A stretch of 19,062 nucleotides of DNA from DAONFI01 sp035403485 (GCA_964536835.1 CAZIAZ010000050.1:1-19062); one strand, 5' to 3'. Numbered from the stretch's first letter, positions 7,788-15,524 are shown. Notes: generated from the letters alone by a model not told the origin. A program made the numbers and translations.

Positions 7788-8558
7788 ATGAATCTGGACA
7801 TAGGCGACATTCTGAATGATTGGCCGTACAGGCCTGGCGAAATCAACGTCCGACGCATAATCGGCAAGGACGGCAGGGAAAAGCTGCAGATGCGGCTGGA
7901 CATGGGGCTTTTGCAGATGGAGACCGTCGGCCGGCCTGACGGCAGAACTCCGCACGGCCGTAAAAGCCTGCTGGACTATTACCGCGAATTAGCCGACAAT
8001 TATGCCCGACATCACGGCTCATGCCTGGAATTCCAGCTGAATGAAAAAGACTGCGAAGCCCTGCGGAATGAAGCCGTCCTTTATTATCATCGTTATCTGG
8101 CGGAATTCGTCCTTGCCGATTTTCCAGCCGTCGTTCGTGATACAAAACATAACCTGGCGATTATAAATTTTTGCAACGATTTTGCGGAAGACGACCGCGA
8201 CCGTCTGACTCTTCGGCAGCATGTTCCGTATATTTTGATGATGAATATCAGGGCGAGGGCGCGGCGTGCGATTCAGGCAAGTTGTCCCAAACGGGCGGCA
8301 GCCGTCATTGAAAAGGGAATTTCGATAATAGAAGATTTTTACCGTTCGACGGAACAGGAAGAGATAATAGATCTCAGCGCCGAATTGAAAATACTCAAGG
8401 ACCTGTATAATGAAATCAGGGTTGCCACGCCTGTTTCACAGGAAATACGGCTAGAGGAGAAACTGCGGGTCGCGCTTGAAGAAGAGCGATATGAAGAAGC
8501 CGCCATTCTCCGCGACAAACTTCGCTCACTCATGCATTCAAAACATCGGCATAAATAG
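7788..8558 (+). CDS. UVR-motif (UvrB/UvrC motif) protein of unknown function
   Basis: A 256-residue, mostly helical, soluble protein with no signal peptide or membrane segment. The C-terminus (about 221-249, EEKLRVALEEERYEEAAILRDKL) is a UVR motif, the helical hairpin by which UvrB and UvrC interact and which also occurs in McsA and ClpC. The N-terminal part begins MNLDIGDILNDWPYRPGE and contains the segment KLQMRLDMGLLQMETVGRPD. I recognise this as a planctomycete-type conserved sequence without a known role. No nuclease motifs, helicase motifs or McsA-type zinc fingers are present, so UvrC, UvrB and McsA are excluded. The start is ATG 7788; an in-frame TTG lies just before it and a TAA at 7776 closes the frame. 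No good Shine-Dalgarno sequence is visible. The gene is divergent from the sensor gene and convergent with the lipoprotein gene. Confidence 0.88.
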   Translation: MNLDIGDILNDWPYRPGEINVRRIIGKDGREKLQMRLDMGLLQMETVGRPDGRTPHGRKSLLDYYRELADNYARHHGSCLEFQLNEKDCEALRNEAVLYYHRYLAEFVLADFPAVVRDTKHNLAIINFCNDFAEDDRDRLTLRQHVPYILMMNIRARARRAIQASCPKRAAAVIEKGISIIEDFYRSTEQEEIIDLSAELKILKDLYNEIRVATPVSQEIRLEEKLRVALEEERYEEAAILRDKLRSLMHSKHRHK

Positions 8559-8618
8559 ATACCCCCGGACAAGCCCTGAGCACTTACCGTTACTGTTGCT
8601 AACACAACTGGCCCAAGT

Positions 8619-8678
8619 CTTGCTGCATGTACATTATTTCGTACAAGCATCAGCATTCATCCACGAGTATGCTCGTGG
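8619..8678. other. two adjacent stem-loops in the gap between convergent genes
   Basis: The right hairpin is perfect: CCACGAG (8661-8667) and CTCGTGG (8672-8678) with loop TATG. To its left, TGCTGCATGTAC and GTACAAGCATCAGCA can pair as two 5-bp helices separated by an internal loop, closed by an ATTATTTC loop. Neither is followed by a T-run on either strand, so they are not standard terminators. Together with the adjacent 41-bp repeat they may form one composite intergenic element. Confidence 0.5.
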
Positions 8679-8690
8679 TATTCTGTAAGG

Positions 8691-8731
8691 TCTAGAACCT
8701 ATCCCAAAAACCTTGGCTGCCTGAAATCGGC
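8691..8731 (-). repeat. 41-bp dispersed repeat, copy B (inverted)
   Basis: The reverse complement matches bases 14-54 at 39 of 41 positions. On the minus strand it starts on the base right after the stop codon of the lipoprotein gene. It probably serves as that gene's 3' untranslated sequence. It ends in a near-palindrome, AGGTTCTAGACCT. Confidence 0.8.
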
Positions 8732-10873
8732 TTATTTTACTGCCGTCGAATCCACGGTTTCCCACACGCCTGTGTTGACGCTGAACTGTTCGCTGATGGC
8801 TAAGGTTACGTCTTCGCCGCCGTCGTCGCTGCCGACGATTTTCAGGCGACAGTTATCGCTGGTGACGACGGGTACTGTCCATGCTGTTATTCGTCCCTGT
8901 TTCAAGCCCTCGGCGACGATTTTCCACGTCTGGCCGCCATTGCTGCTGAACATCAACCGCAGATTTGAGAACTGCGCCGCATTTTCCGGCAGCCAGCTTA
9001 GCAGCCTGTCCATGCCGCTTTTCAATATCATGCCAGCTCCCGGCCAACCCTTGAACGTTCGGTCTTCATTTGCACCAACGACCGGTTCAACTGCCGGTTT
9101 TTTAGGCGTGACTGCCATAGGAGCAGCCTTCGGCGCAGGAGCAGTCCCCGCCGCAACCATAGTAGTTGCAGCTTTTTCAACCGCCGGAGCGGTTTGAACG
9201 ATTTTTGTATTTGTAACTGCAGGTTCTGCTGAAGTGGTCGATACTGTGACTTTCTTCGAGGCGTCTATTTTGGCCTGAATACCAGTTTCCGTCTCTTTTG
9301 CCCATGAATTAGCAGGGTCAATTTCCAGAATTTTTCCGAGTACCGTCAATGCTTCCTGATAATTCTTTTCATTGTCGAGAATCTTGACCTGCCGGGCCAT
9401 TATTTCAACTTTGCGTTTGTTTTCGGACGCGATTCGGGCGGCAGCTTCGTCATCTGTCATCGTCGGAACGGCCGGTTTTGGTGCAGCGACAGCCACCTGA
9501 GCCGGCGTTATGGATTTTTCCGGCGCCTTTTGAGTAGCTGTAATCGGCTTGGGTTTTATTTCATCTGCCGAATTAACCGTTTTGGCGGTTTGCGGTTTAG
9601 CCGGTTCAGGCGTTTTTTCCGTTGCAAATTTTTGGGCGAGTTTTATTTCTACGGTAGCCGGTTCGTCGATGTTAACCGCTGGAGCGGCTGGCGTTTCTTC
9701 GGCAACTGATTCTTTGGACAATTCTTTCTTAGGCAGATTCCAATCGAGATTTTCGTCAGTGTTTTTTCCCGTCGGCTTGGACGTTTCTGATTTTGTTTCT
9801 GTTTTTTCTACTTTGGACGATATTTTCTCGACGAATTCTGTTTCCCACGACGAATCGGCGGATTTTTCATCTTTTGCGGAGGCAGTTACATTAGCGGTTG
9901 TTTTTGGGGCGGCTTCAATTTTAGCCGTTGCGGCTTCCGTAGATTCGGTTTTCGTAGGCGTTGGCTTTATATTCTGCACGGTAGTTGTGGCAGCAGTTGA
10001 TACTGGCGTTTTTCCCATTTCTGGTTCAGCCGGCGTCGTGACGACTGCAGGCGTTTCCGCTTTTTGGGCTGCCGACAGCTGATTCCAGTCAACTCCGCCG
10101 GTTGCCGGAATTTTTTCGGCAGTCTTTTGAGTGGCGGCTGACGCTATGGCAGGCTCTGACTCCGATTGTACGGCAGGAGTCGCGGTGGTTTTTTCTGATT
10201 CTTCTTTGGGCAGAACGACGGATGGTTTGTTTTCTATCTTTGAAGCGAGTCTTTTCAATTCAGCTTCGACATTTTCATTATTAACCGGTTTGGTTTCTTT
10301 GGGTTTGGACGGAACAGATACGCGGGCTTCAGTTTTTTCTTCCTGCTGGTCTATGATAATCGGCTTGAGCAGTTCGGCTGGTGGGGCGATTTTTTCTGCG
10401 TTCTGTTTTTTGGGTACGTTGATTGGGTCGGTAAGGCCTACGTCGCTTCTTTCAATTTTCCTGGCGATGGGTTTGCCGGCAGCTACGGCCTGTTTTTCTT
10501 CCGCTGCTCGCATGTCGTGCAGCCGTTGCATTTCATTGGGCCCTGAATAGGCAACTGCCGATTCGGACTTGACTTGTGTTGTTGAACTTTTTCCGGACTC
10601 TTCCTGCAAATCTTTTTCGGCTTTCAGGGGAGTTTCTTTTTCATAAAGGAACGAGTCTTTATAGGCACCCTTACTGGTGTAGTTTTTTTTGTATTCCGCC
10701 CGGGCTTCCGGCGAGTTTTTTTCTTCCTGATAGCTGTTTGTCACATTTCTGGAGGAACGTACCTGCGACTGTTTTTCCCGCATGGCTTTGACGGCATACA
10801 ACTCCTCGCAGCCGTCAATCAGCAGCACAGCCAACAAGCCGGCCATGGTGAATAAAACTGCACTTTTTTTCAT
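8732..10873 (-). CDS. low-complexity lipoprotein with TPR-like segment and Ig-like C-terminal domain
   Basis: A 713-residue protein of unknown function, probably in the cell envelope. The start MKKSAVLFTMAGLLAVLLID then Gly-Cys gives a basic N-region, a hydrophobic stretch and a Cys at position 22, as in lipoproteins. The Asp just before Gly-Cys is unusual for a lipobox, so lipidation is uncertain. Residues about 60-470 are rich in Lys, Glu, Ala, Thr and Pro and likely disordered; they may span the periplasm. Residues about 470-530 hold a TPR-like helical pair (NYQEALTVLGKILEIDPAN). Residues about 607-700 resemble a Kre9/KNH-like beta-sandwich, with SSNGGQTWKIV and TAWTVPVVTSDNCRLKIVGS. The chosen ATG is the fourth codon of the longest frame: AGGAG (10883-10887) lies nine bases upstream of it, but directly abuts the first ATG (10882). 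The same-strand gene upstream, purQ, is unrelated in function. Confidence 0.82.
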   Translation of the reverse strand: MKKSAVLFTMAGLLAVLLIDGCEELYAVKAMREKQSQVRSSRNVTNSYQEEKNSPEARAEYKKNYTSKGAYKDSFLYEKETPLKAEKDLQEESGKSSTTQVKSESAVAYSGPNEMQRLHDMRAAEEKQAVAAGKPIARKIERSDVGLTDPINVPKKQNAEKIAPPAELLKPIIIDQQEEKTEARVSVPSKPKETKPVNNENVEAELKRLASKIENKPSVVLPKEESEKTTATPAVQSESEPAIASAATQKTAEKIPATGGVDWNQLSAAQKAETPAVVTTPAEPEMGKTPVSTAATTTVQNIKPTPTKTESTEAATAKIEAAPKTTANVTASAKDEKSADSSWETEFVEKISSKVEKTETKSETSKPTGKNTDENLDWNLPKKELSKESVAEETPAAPAVNIDEPATVEIKLAQKFATEKTPEPAKPQTAKTVNSADEIKPKPITATQKAPEKSITPAQVAVAAPKPAVPTMTDDEAAARIASENKRKVEIMARQVKILDNEKNYQEALTVLGKILEIDPANSWAKETETGIQAKIDASKKVTVSTTSAEPAVTNTKIVQTAPAVEKAATTMVAAGTAPAPKAAPMAVTPKKPAVEPVVGANEDRTFKGWPGAGMILKSGMDRLLSWLPENAAQFSNLRLMFSSNGGQTWKIVAEGLKQGRITAWTVPVVTSDNCRLKIVGSDDGGEDVTLAISEQFSVNTGVWETVDSTAVK

Positions 10874-10882
10874 ATGTTCCAT

Positions 10883-10887
10883 CTCCT
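10883..10887 (-). promoter_or_regulatory. ribosome binding site deciding the lipoprotein start
   Basis: AGGAG on the minus strand lies nine bases before ATG 10873 and zero bases before ATG 10882, which favours the shorter protein. Confidence 0.6.
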
Positions 10888-10933
10888 GTCAAACTGCCAG
10901 GTTACCCGGCGGTACGAATTTTTTTAGAAAAAC

Positions 10934-10945
10934 CTGTTTAAACAG
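10934..10945. promoter_or_regulatory. 12-bp perfect palindrome upstream of the lipoprotein gene
   Basis: CTGTTTAAACAG is self-complementary and lies about 60 bases upstream of the lipoprotein start, in the AT-rich purQ-lipoprotein gap. Its position would suit an operator. On the minus strand it is followed by GTTTTTCT, so a weak terminator after purQ is the alternative. Confidence 0.3.
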
Positions 10946-11009
10946 TGTAATTCAGGCATAAAAAACCGGATATATTCTTATATTAAAAATTTAAAAAATG
11001 TCTGGAAAT

Positions 11010-11801
11010 TTATTTTAAATATTCATAGGCGTTATCAAAGAACATTTTGCCGTCTGCGCGATTAATTTCACGGCGTGTCCATTGCGGGTGCTGGGTGGCG
11101 AACACGAATCGTTCAGGGTGAGGCATAAGGCCCATGACTCTGCCGGTCGGGTCGCATATGCCGGCGATGTTGTCCGTACTGCCGTTGGGGTTGGCGGCTT
11201 TTACGCCGGCTTCGCTGGCATCGCTGCCGTCTTCATTTACGTATCGCAGGGCTATCTGGTCCTGCGTTTTGAGTTTTTCGAGAATTTCACCGGCAGTCGT
11301 CACGAATTTGCCTTCGCCGTGAGCCATCGGCAGGGATATTTTTTCATCTTTTTTCATAAAAACGCATTTGTCGCTGTCAGCCCGCATATGCACCCATCGA
11401 CAGAGGAATTGGCCGCAGTCGTTCCACGTGAGGGTGGCATCCCTGTGTGCTGTTGTCGCGTCAACACGGCCCCAGGGCAGGAGGCCTGACTTGATAAGAA
11501 TCTGAAATCCGTTGCAGATGCCCAGCATCAGTTTGCCGGCGTCGTAAAATCTGTTGAGCGGTTCGGAGAGCTGGTGAATCATCTGGCTGGCCAGGATTTT
11601 GCCCGACGCTATGTCGTCGCCGTAGCTGAACCCGCCAGGGAACAACATGAATTGATAATCATCCAGCATCGCCGGATTTTCTATTATACGGTTGACGTGT
11701 ATGCGGTCGGCGGAAAAGCCGGCCTGCTCAAGCGAAAACTGCGTCTCGATGTCGCAATTCGTTCCTGCCGTTCTAAGTACCAATGCTCTTGGATTTGCCA
11801 T
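11010..11801 (-). CDS. purQ: phosphoribosylformylglycinamidine synthase, glutaminase subunit PurQ
   Basis: Class I glutamine amidotransferase of 263 residues that supplies ammonia from glutamine to PurL in step 4 of de novo purine synthesis. The nucleophile Cys96 sits in LMLGICNGFQ, and the His228/Glu230 pair in GLMPHPERF. The N-terminus carries the PurQ signature ALVLRTAGTNCD, and MLFPGGFSYGDD is at 52-63. It is slightly longer than the 227 residues of the Bacillus enzyme, close to the amidotransferase domain of large PurL. An AGGA lies nine bases before ATG 11801 and six before the in-frame GTG 11804, so either could start the protein. It lies 248 bases downstream of purL on the same strand. 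Its ATG overlaps the stop of a possible ten-codon leader ORF. Confidence 0.95.
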   Translation of the reverse strand: MANPRALVLRTAGTNCDIETQFSLEQAGFSADRIHVNRIIENPAMLDDYQFMLFPGGFSYGDDIASGKILASQMIHQLSEPLNRFYDAGKLMLGICNGFQILIKSGLLPWGRVDATTAHRDATLTWNDCGQFLCRWVHMRADSDKCVFMKKDEKISLPMAHGEGKFVTTAGEILEKLKTQDQIALRYVNEDGSDASEAGVKAANPNGSTDNIAGICDPTGRVMGLMPHPERFVFATQHPQWTRREINRADGKMFFDNAYEYLK

Positions 11802-11833
11802 CACTCGTTATCCTTCCAACATCTTTGTTGCAT
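11801..11833 (-). CDS. possible ten-codon leader ORF overlapping purQ
   Basis: ATG 11833 encodes MQQRCWKDNE and stops at a TGA sharing one base with the purQ ATG (TGATG). A GGAGG (11844-11848) sits ten bases upstream. This arrangement would couple purQ translation to the leader. It is too short for any homology argument and may be chance. Confidence 0.3.
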   Translation of the reverse strand: MQQRCWKDNE

Positions 11834-12049
11834 TTTGTCGAATCCTCCGCCGGTTGCGAAGAATTTTTTAAATTTAATTTTCAAATCTAAAACTTCAAAC
11901 AGAAGCTAATTGCCAAATTCCAAATCTTTATTTAGAGCTTCATACCGATAATCATGATTTCCGGCGTCATGCCTGCGAAGTGTGGGCATGGCCCCGATAC
12001 TGACATTTTTCAAAAGCACTTTATCAACTGTGATTACCGGTCGGCTTTC
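11805..12049 (-). other. purL-purQ intergenic region
   Basis: This 245-base gap separates two genes of one enzyme. It holds AT-rich degenerate sequence (about 11865-11940) and a 6-bp stem, CATGCC/GGCATG, around 11970-11992 with loop TGCGAAGTGTG. I see no T-run terminator and no recognised purine riboswitch. Whether purQ is cotranscribed with purL or has its own promoter cannot be settled from the sequence. Confidence 0.4.
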
Positions 12050-14920
12050 TTACCATCTGAACGTTCCCTGCCAGGCTGCTTTGCAGGATTTGGCGGAGAG
12101 GTCGATGATGTTGTCAATTACGATTTTGTCGCTGTCAGTCACTTTGCCGATTTTGGCGGCTGAGGCGCTCATTACGGCGGTGAAGGCGGCTTCGTTTGCC
12201 GGCGTGACTTCCACGAGGAATCGGCCGGCTGATTCGCCGAACAGTTTAGCCGTCAGACTTACATTTCCGTCAGCCGGCAAGTCCGCCAGCGAAAGTTCCA
12301 CGCCCAATTCGCCGGAGAACGCCATTTCCGCCGCCGCGACGGCTAATCCGCCTTCGGAGAGGTCGTGGCATGCGCGGACAAGGCCTTCTTCGATAGCCTG
12401 CTGCAATTTTTTCATGCTTTCCAGGTTTGCGGCGCAATTTACCGGCGGTACGTCGTTGCCGGATTTCAGGCCGACTGCCTGCAGGTAATGACTGCCGCCC
12501 ATCTCGTCGCGCGTCTTGCCGACGATGAACAGCAGATTGCCGGCGGTTTTGGCGTCGCTTGTGACGCATTTGCCGGCGTCATCCAGCACGCTCATCGCCG
12601 ATATCAGAAGCGTTGCCGGTATGGCGATGGTTTCGCCCTTGTCGGTCTGGAACTCGTTGTTGAGCGAGTCTTTGCCGGACACGAACGGCGTGCCGTAAGC
12701 CAGGGCTGCGTCGTGACATGCTTTGGCGCTCTGGACGAGTGTGCCCATGCGGTCGGGCTTGTTACAGTTGCCCCAGCAGAAGTTGTCCAGCAGGGCTGTA
12801 CGGCTGAGATTGCCGCCGACGGCTACTATATTTCGCAGTGCCTCGTCAACTGCGTGCAAGGCTGACTGATACGGGTGCAGGTCGCCCAGCAGCGGGTTCA
12901 TGCCGCACGAGAGAGCGACGGCTTTTTGAGAGTCGAACTTCGGCCGGATAACCGCCGCGTCGCCAGGGCCGTCTTCCGCGGCGCCCACAAGCGGCTTGAC
13001 GGCGCTGCCGCCCTGAACTTCATGGTCATACTGGCGGATGACCCACTCCTTGCTTGCGACGTTCGGCATCGCCAGGATTTTTAGCAGTATCTGGTTAAAA
13101 TCGGGTAACACGTCCGGCAGTATGGTGGGCATGGGTTTGAAGTCCCACAGGGCGTCCTTGGTCGGCTTGGGAGTGCCGTCGTGCAGAAATTCCATATCCA
13201 TCTGGCCGACCGACGCACCTTCGTAATAAAGTTTGATGACCGGATGGCCGTCGTCGTCCCTTACTCCGTAACGGCCCAATACCTGCGCCTCGACATTTTC
13301 ACTTGCGAAAAGTTTTAAAATTTCGTCTACGTTCTCTTGCGGAACGGACAGTACCATACGCTCCTGAGCCTCGGAAATCCATATTTCCGAATAACTCAAC
13401 CCGGCATATTTGAGCGGAACGCGGTCGAGATGAACCTCCGCGCCGATTTTTTCGCCCATTTCGCCGATTGCGCTGCTGAGCCCGCCCGCGCCGCAGTCGG
13501 TAATGCAATCGAACAGATTCCTGTCGCGAGCCTGCATCAGGACGTCGAGCACTTTCTTTTCCGTTATCGCATTGCCTATCTGCACGGCGTGCGAGAATTT
13601 CGTTTCGTGTTTATGCGTGAGTTCGCCGCTGGAGAACGTCGCACCGTGAATGCCGTCTCGGCCCGTCCGGCCGCCCAGGCAGACGATGGCGTTGCCCTCT
13701 TTCGGATGCTGCTTGAAACATTTGTTCTTGGGCATGACGGCTATCGTGCCGCAGAACACCAGCGGATTGCCCAGATATCGCTCGTCGAAATATACCGCGC
13801 CGTTTACCGTCGGTATGCCCATGCGATTGCCGTAGTCTCGCACGCCGCTTACGACGCCACGCATCACCCGCTTGGGATGAAGCACGCCGGTCGGTACGTC
13901 GGAAAGTTTCATCGTCGTGTCGCCGAAACAGAATACGTCTGTGTTGGCGATGGGTTTGGCGCCGAGACCTGTGCCCAGCGGGTCACGCACGACGCCGCCT
14001 ATGCCCGTCATGCTGCCGCCGTACGGTTCGATGGCTGATGGATGGTTGTGCGTTTCAACCTTGAAGCAGACGGCTGTATCGTCGTCGAAGTCGATTACGC
14101 CCGCATTGTCGGCAAAGACGTTGAGACACCAGGGTTTGTTGAGTTCCATAGTGGATTTGAATACCGTGCTTTTGAGAAGATTCGGGATTTCTTCCACGAT
14201 TTCGCCGGCTGAGTTTCTGACTTTCACGTCGCTGCGGAAAGTTTTATGGCCGCAGTGTTCCGACCATGTCTGGGCTATCATTTCCAGTTCTATGTCGCGG
14301 GCTTCACGGCCCAGCTTGCGGAAATAGTTCCTGATTGCCTTCATCTCCGTGAGATTCAGGAACAGGTCGCCTTTTTTGCTGAGTTCCATCAAGCCGGCGT
14401 CGTCGAGATTGCGTATGGGAACTTCGATAATTTTCAGTTTGTATTTGCCGAGGTTCAGCGCCGATGGCGTATGGCCTTTAAAGTAGGTATCCTCTATAAC
14501 AGCGTTGGCTAACAGCCGGCGGGCTATGGTTTCACGCTGTTCGTCGCTGACGTCTCCCGTAAGTTCATATCGCCGCGCAGTTGAAACGGTTTGTATGTCA
14601 AAGCCCATATCGCCGATGGCTTTTATGCATGACTCCGCTACGGGGTCCATAACGCCCGGCTGAAGATGAACTTCTACAACACACTTTCCCTTGTCGGGCG
14701 TCTGGCCGATTCTGTATGATTCGGTTACGGGGTCTACGAGAAGGCCGGCTGATATTTTTTCAACATCCGACTGCGAAAGCCGGCCGCCGAGGAAAAATAT
14801 CCTGGCGTGTTTTACCGCAGTAACGCAATCTATCCCGAGTTCTTTTATCTGTGACAATACGCCCGCTGCGTGCGGATCTCCAAACCCGTCCCTGGCCCAT
14901 ATCTCTACCCGATAAATCAT
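12050..14920 (-). CDS. purL: phosphoribosylformylglycinamidine synthase PurL with two N-terminal PurS-like modules
   Basis: A 956-residue synthetase subunit that converts FGAR, ATP and ammonia to FGAM in purine synthesis. Small PurL proteins have about 740 residues; the extra 200 or so here are N-terminal and fall into two PurS-like units. Unit one (1-75) starts MIYRVEIWARDGFGDPHAAG and ends VDPVTESYRIG. Unit two (about 80-150) starts VVEVHLQPGVMDPVAESCIK and ends LLANAVIEDTYF. The body has AIR synthase-type ATP-binding sequence: WSEHCGHKTF, HNHPSAIEPYGGSMTGIGG, DCGAGGLSSAIGEMGE, FVSGKDSLNNEF and ACHDLSEGGLAVAAAEMA. No glutaminase domain follows; that is purQ next downstream. The ATG is preceded by AGGAAG six bases upstream; a TTG two codons earlier would have no spacing. 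This equals the large enterobacterial PurL without its amidotransferase end. Confidence 0.95.
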   Translation of the reverse strand: MIYRVEIWARDGFGDPHAAGVLSQIKELGIDCVTAVKHARIFFLGGRLSQSDVEKISAGLLVDPVTESYRIGQTPDKGKCVVEVHLQPGVMDPVAESCIKAIGDMGFDIQTVSTARRYELTGDVSDEQRETIARRLLANAVIEDTYFKGHTPSALNLGKYKLKIIEVPIRNLDDAGLMELSKKGDLFLNLTEMKAIRNYFRKLGREARDIELEMIAQTWSEHCGHKTFRSDVKVRNSAGEIVEEIPNLLKSTVFKSTMELNKPWCLNVFADNAGVIDFDDDTAVCFKVETHNHPSAIEPYGGSMTGIGGVVRDPLGTGLGAKPIANTDVFCFGDTTMKLSDVPTGVLHPKRVMRGVVSGVRDYGNRMGIPTVNGAVYFDERYLGNPLVFCGTIAVMPKNKCFKQHPKEGNAIVCLGGRTGRDGIHGATFSSGELTHKHETKFSHAVQIGNAITEKKVLDVLMQARDRNLFDCITDCGAGGLSSAIGEMGEKIGAEVHLDRVPLKYAGLSYSEIWISEAQERMVLSVPQENVDEILKLFASENVEAQVLGRYGVRDDDGHPVIKLYYEGASVGQMDMEFLHDGTPKPTKDALWDFKPMPTILPDVLPDFNQILLKILAMPNVASKEWVIRQYDHEVQGGSAVKPLVGAAEDGPGDAAVIRPKFDSQKAVALSCGMNPLLGDLHPYQSALHAVDEALRNIVAVGGNLSRTALLDNFCWGNCNKPDRMGTLVQSAKACHDAALAYGTPFVSGKDSLNNEFQTDKGETIAIPATLLISAMSVLDDAGKCVTSDAKTAGNLLFIVGKTRDEMGGSHYLQAVGLKSGNDVPPVNCAANLESMKKLQQAIEEGLVRACHDLSEGGLAVAAAEMAFSGELGVELSLADLPADGNVSLTAKLFGESAGRFLVEVTPANEAAFTAVMSASAAKIGKVTDSDKIVIDNIIDLSAKSCKAAWQGTFRW

Positions 14921-14926
14921 TTTCAA

Positions 14927-14932
14927 CTTCCT
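14927..14932 (-). promoter_or_regulatory. ribosome binding site deciding the purL start
   Basis: AGGAAG on the minus strand lies six bases before ATG 14920 and directly abuts the alternative TTG 14926, favouring the ATG. Confidence 0.55.
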
Positions 14933-14933
14933 G

Positions 14934-15016
14934 ATTTCCGATTTTGAATCTGCTTATGGTTTCTAATTTCCGATTTTCAATTTCGGTTTTGTTTTTCAGA
15001 TTTCCGATTCTGAACT
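14934..15016. repeat. three spaced copies of ATTTCCGATTyTsAA
   Basis: ATTTCCG begins at 14934, 14966 and 15000, each continuing as ATTTTGAA, ATTTTCAA or ATTCTGAA. The 32- and 34-base spacing is about three helical turns. The run fills most of the gap between the XRE-type regulator gene and purL. It could be degenerate simple sequence or regulator binding sites. Confidence 0.55.
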
Positions 15017-15054
15017 TACGTTTTCAGCCGCGGCAAACTTAGAGCGATGAGTGT

Positions 15055-15516
15055 TTACATAGCCTCAAGTTTGGCGAGAACCTGTTTTTTGCCCATCTTG
15101 CGAATTTCGAGAAGGGCGATTTTGGAATCATTGCGCAGCCGCCGGAGCGACTCGTTCTGCCGGCGTTCCCATTGATATATGGTCTGACCGGTCACGCCCA
15201 GCAGCGCAGCCAGCTCAGCCTGTGAAATGCCGAGCTTTTCACGCAGTTTGCGTATCGCACTGCCTTTGATTCGCATGCGGTCAATCTGTGGATTTTCACT
15301 GGCTGCTTCTTTTTCTTCACGCAGTCTGGCGACATATTTCGTCTCTTTTTCGATGTAACGGTTCGCCTTCTGCAATCCAGCCATTTTTTTTCGCAGGTCG
15401 GCAACGTGTTTTTTGAGTTTCACGTTTTCCGCTTTTAATTGTGCGAAAGTTTTTTTAAGTTCCCTGCGTACCAGCCTTGACACTTCACCTCTAAATGATG
15501 TCAGATATTCTGCCAT
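15055..15516 (-). CDS. coiled-coil XRE-family helix-turn-helix regulator
   Basis: A 153-residue DNA-binding protein. Residues about 10-72 are charged and heptad-like (LKAENVKLKKHVADLRKKM), predicting a coiled coil for dimerisation. Residues about 86-125 are a Cro/CI-type helix-turn-helix: AIRKLREKLGISQAELAALL, then GVTGQTIYQWERR. The short C-terminus (IALLEIRKMGKKQVLAKLEAM) resembles the Leu/Gly-Lys tail of a widespread family of small regulators of unknown target. It has no effector-binding domain. The start is ATG 15516, with AGGAG (15525-15529) eight bases upstream; a TTG eleven codons earlier lacks a binding site. It lies 134 bases upstream of purL on the same strand and divergent from ppdK, so it might control either; that is inference from position. 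Confidence 0.86.
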   Translation of the reverse strand: MAEYLTSFRGEVSRLVRRELKKTFAQLKAENVKLKKHVADLRKKMAGLQKANRYIEKETKYVARLREEKEAASENPQIDRMRIKGSAIRKLREKLGISQAELAALLGVTGQTIYQWERRQNESLRRLRNDSKIALLEIRKMGKKQVLAKLEAM

Positions 15517-15524
15517 TTTAAATT

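Noticed and set aside
9549..10082. 177-codon Ser/Val/Ala-rich open frame opposite the lipoprotein gene
   Set aside because: It is the antisense image of the low-complexity Lys/Glu/Ala region; composition explains its length.
13337..14038. 233-codon open frame opposite purL
   Set aside because: Antisense to strongly conserved PurL motifs, with no domain of its own.
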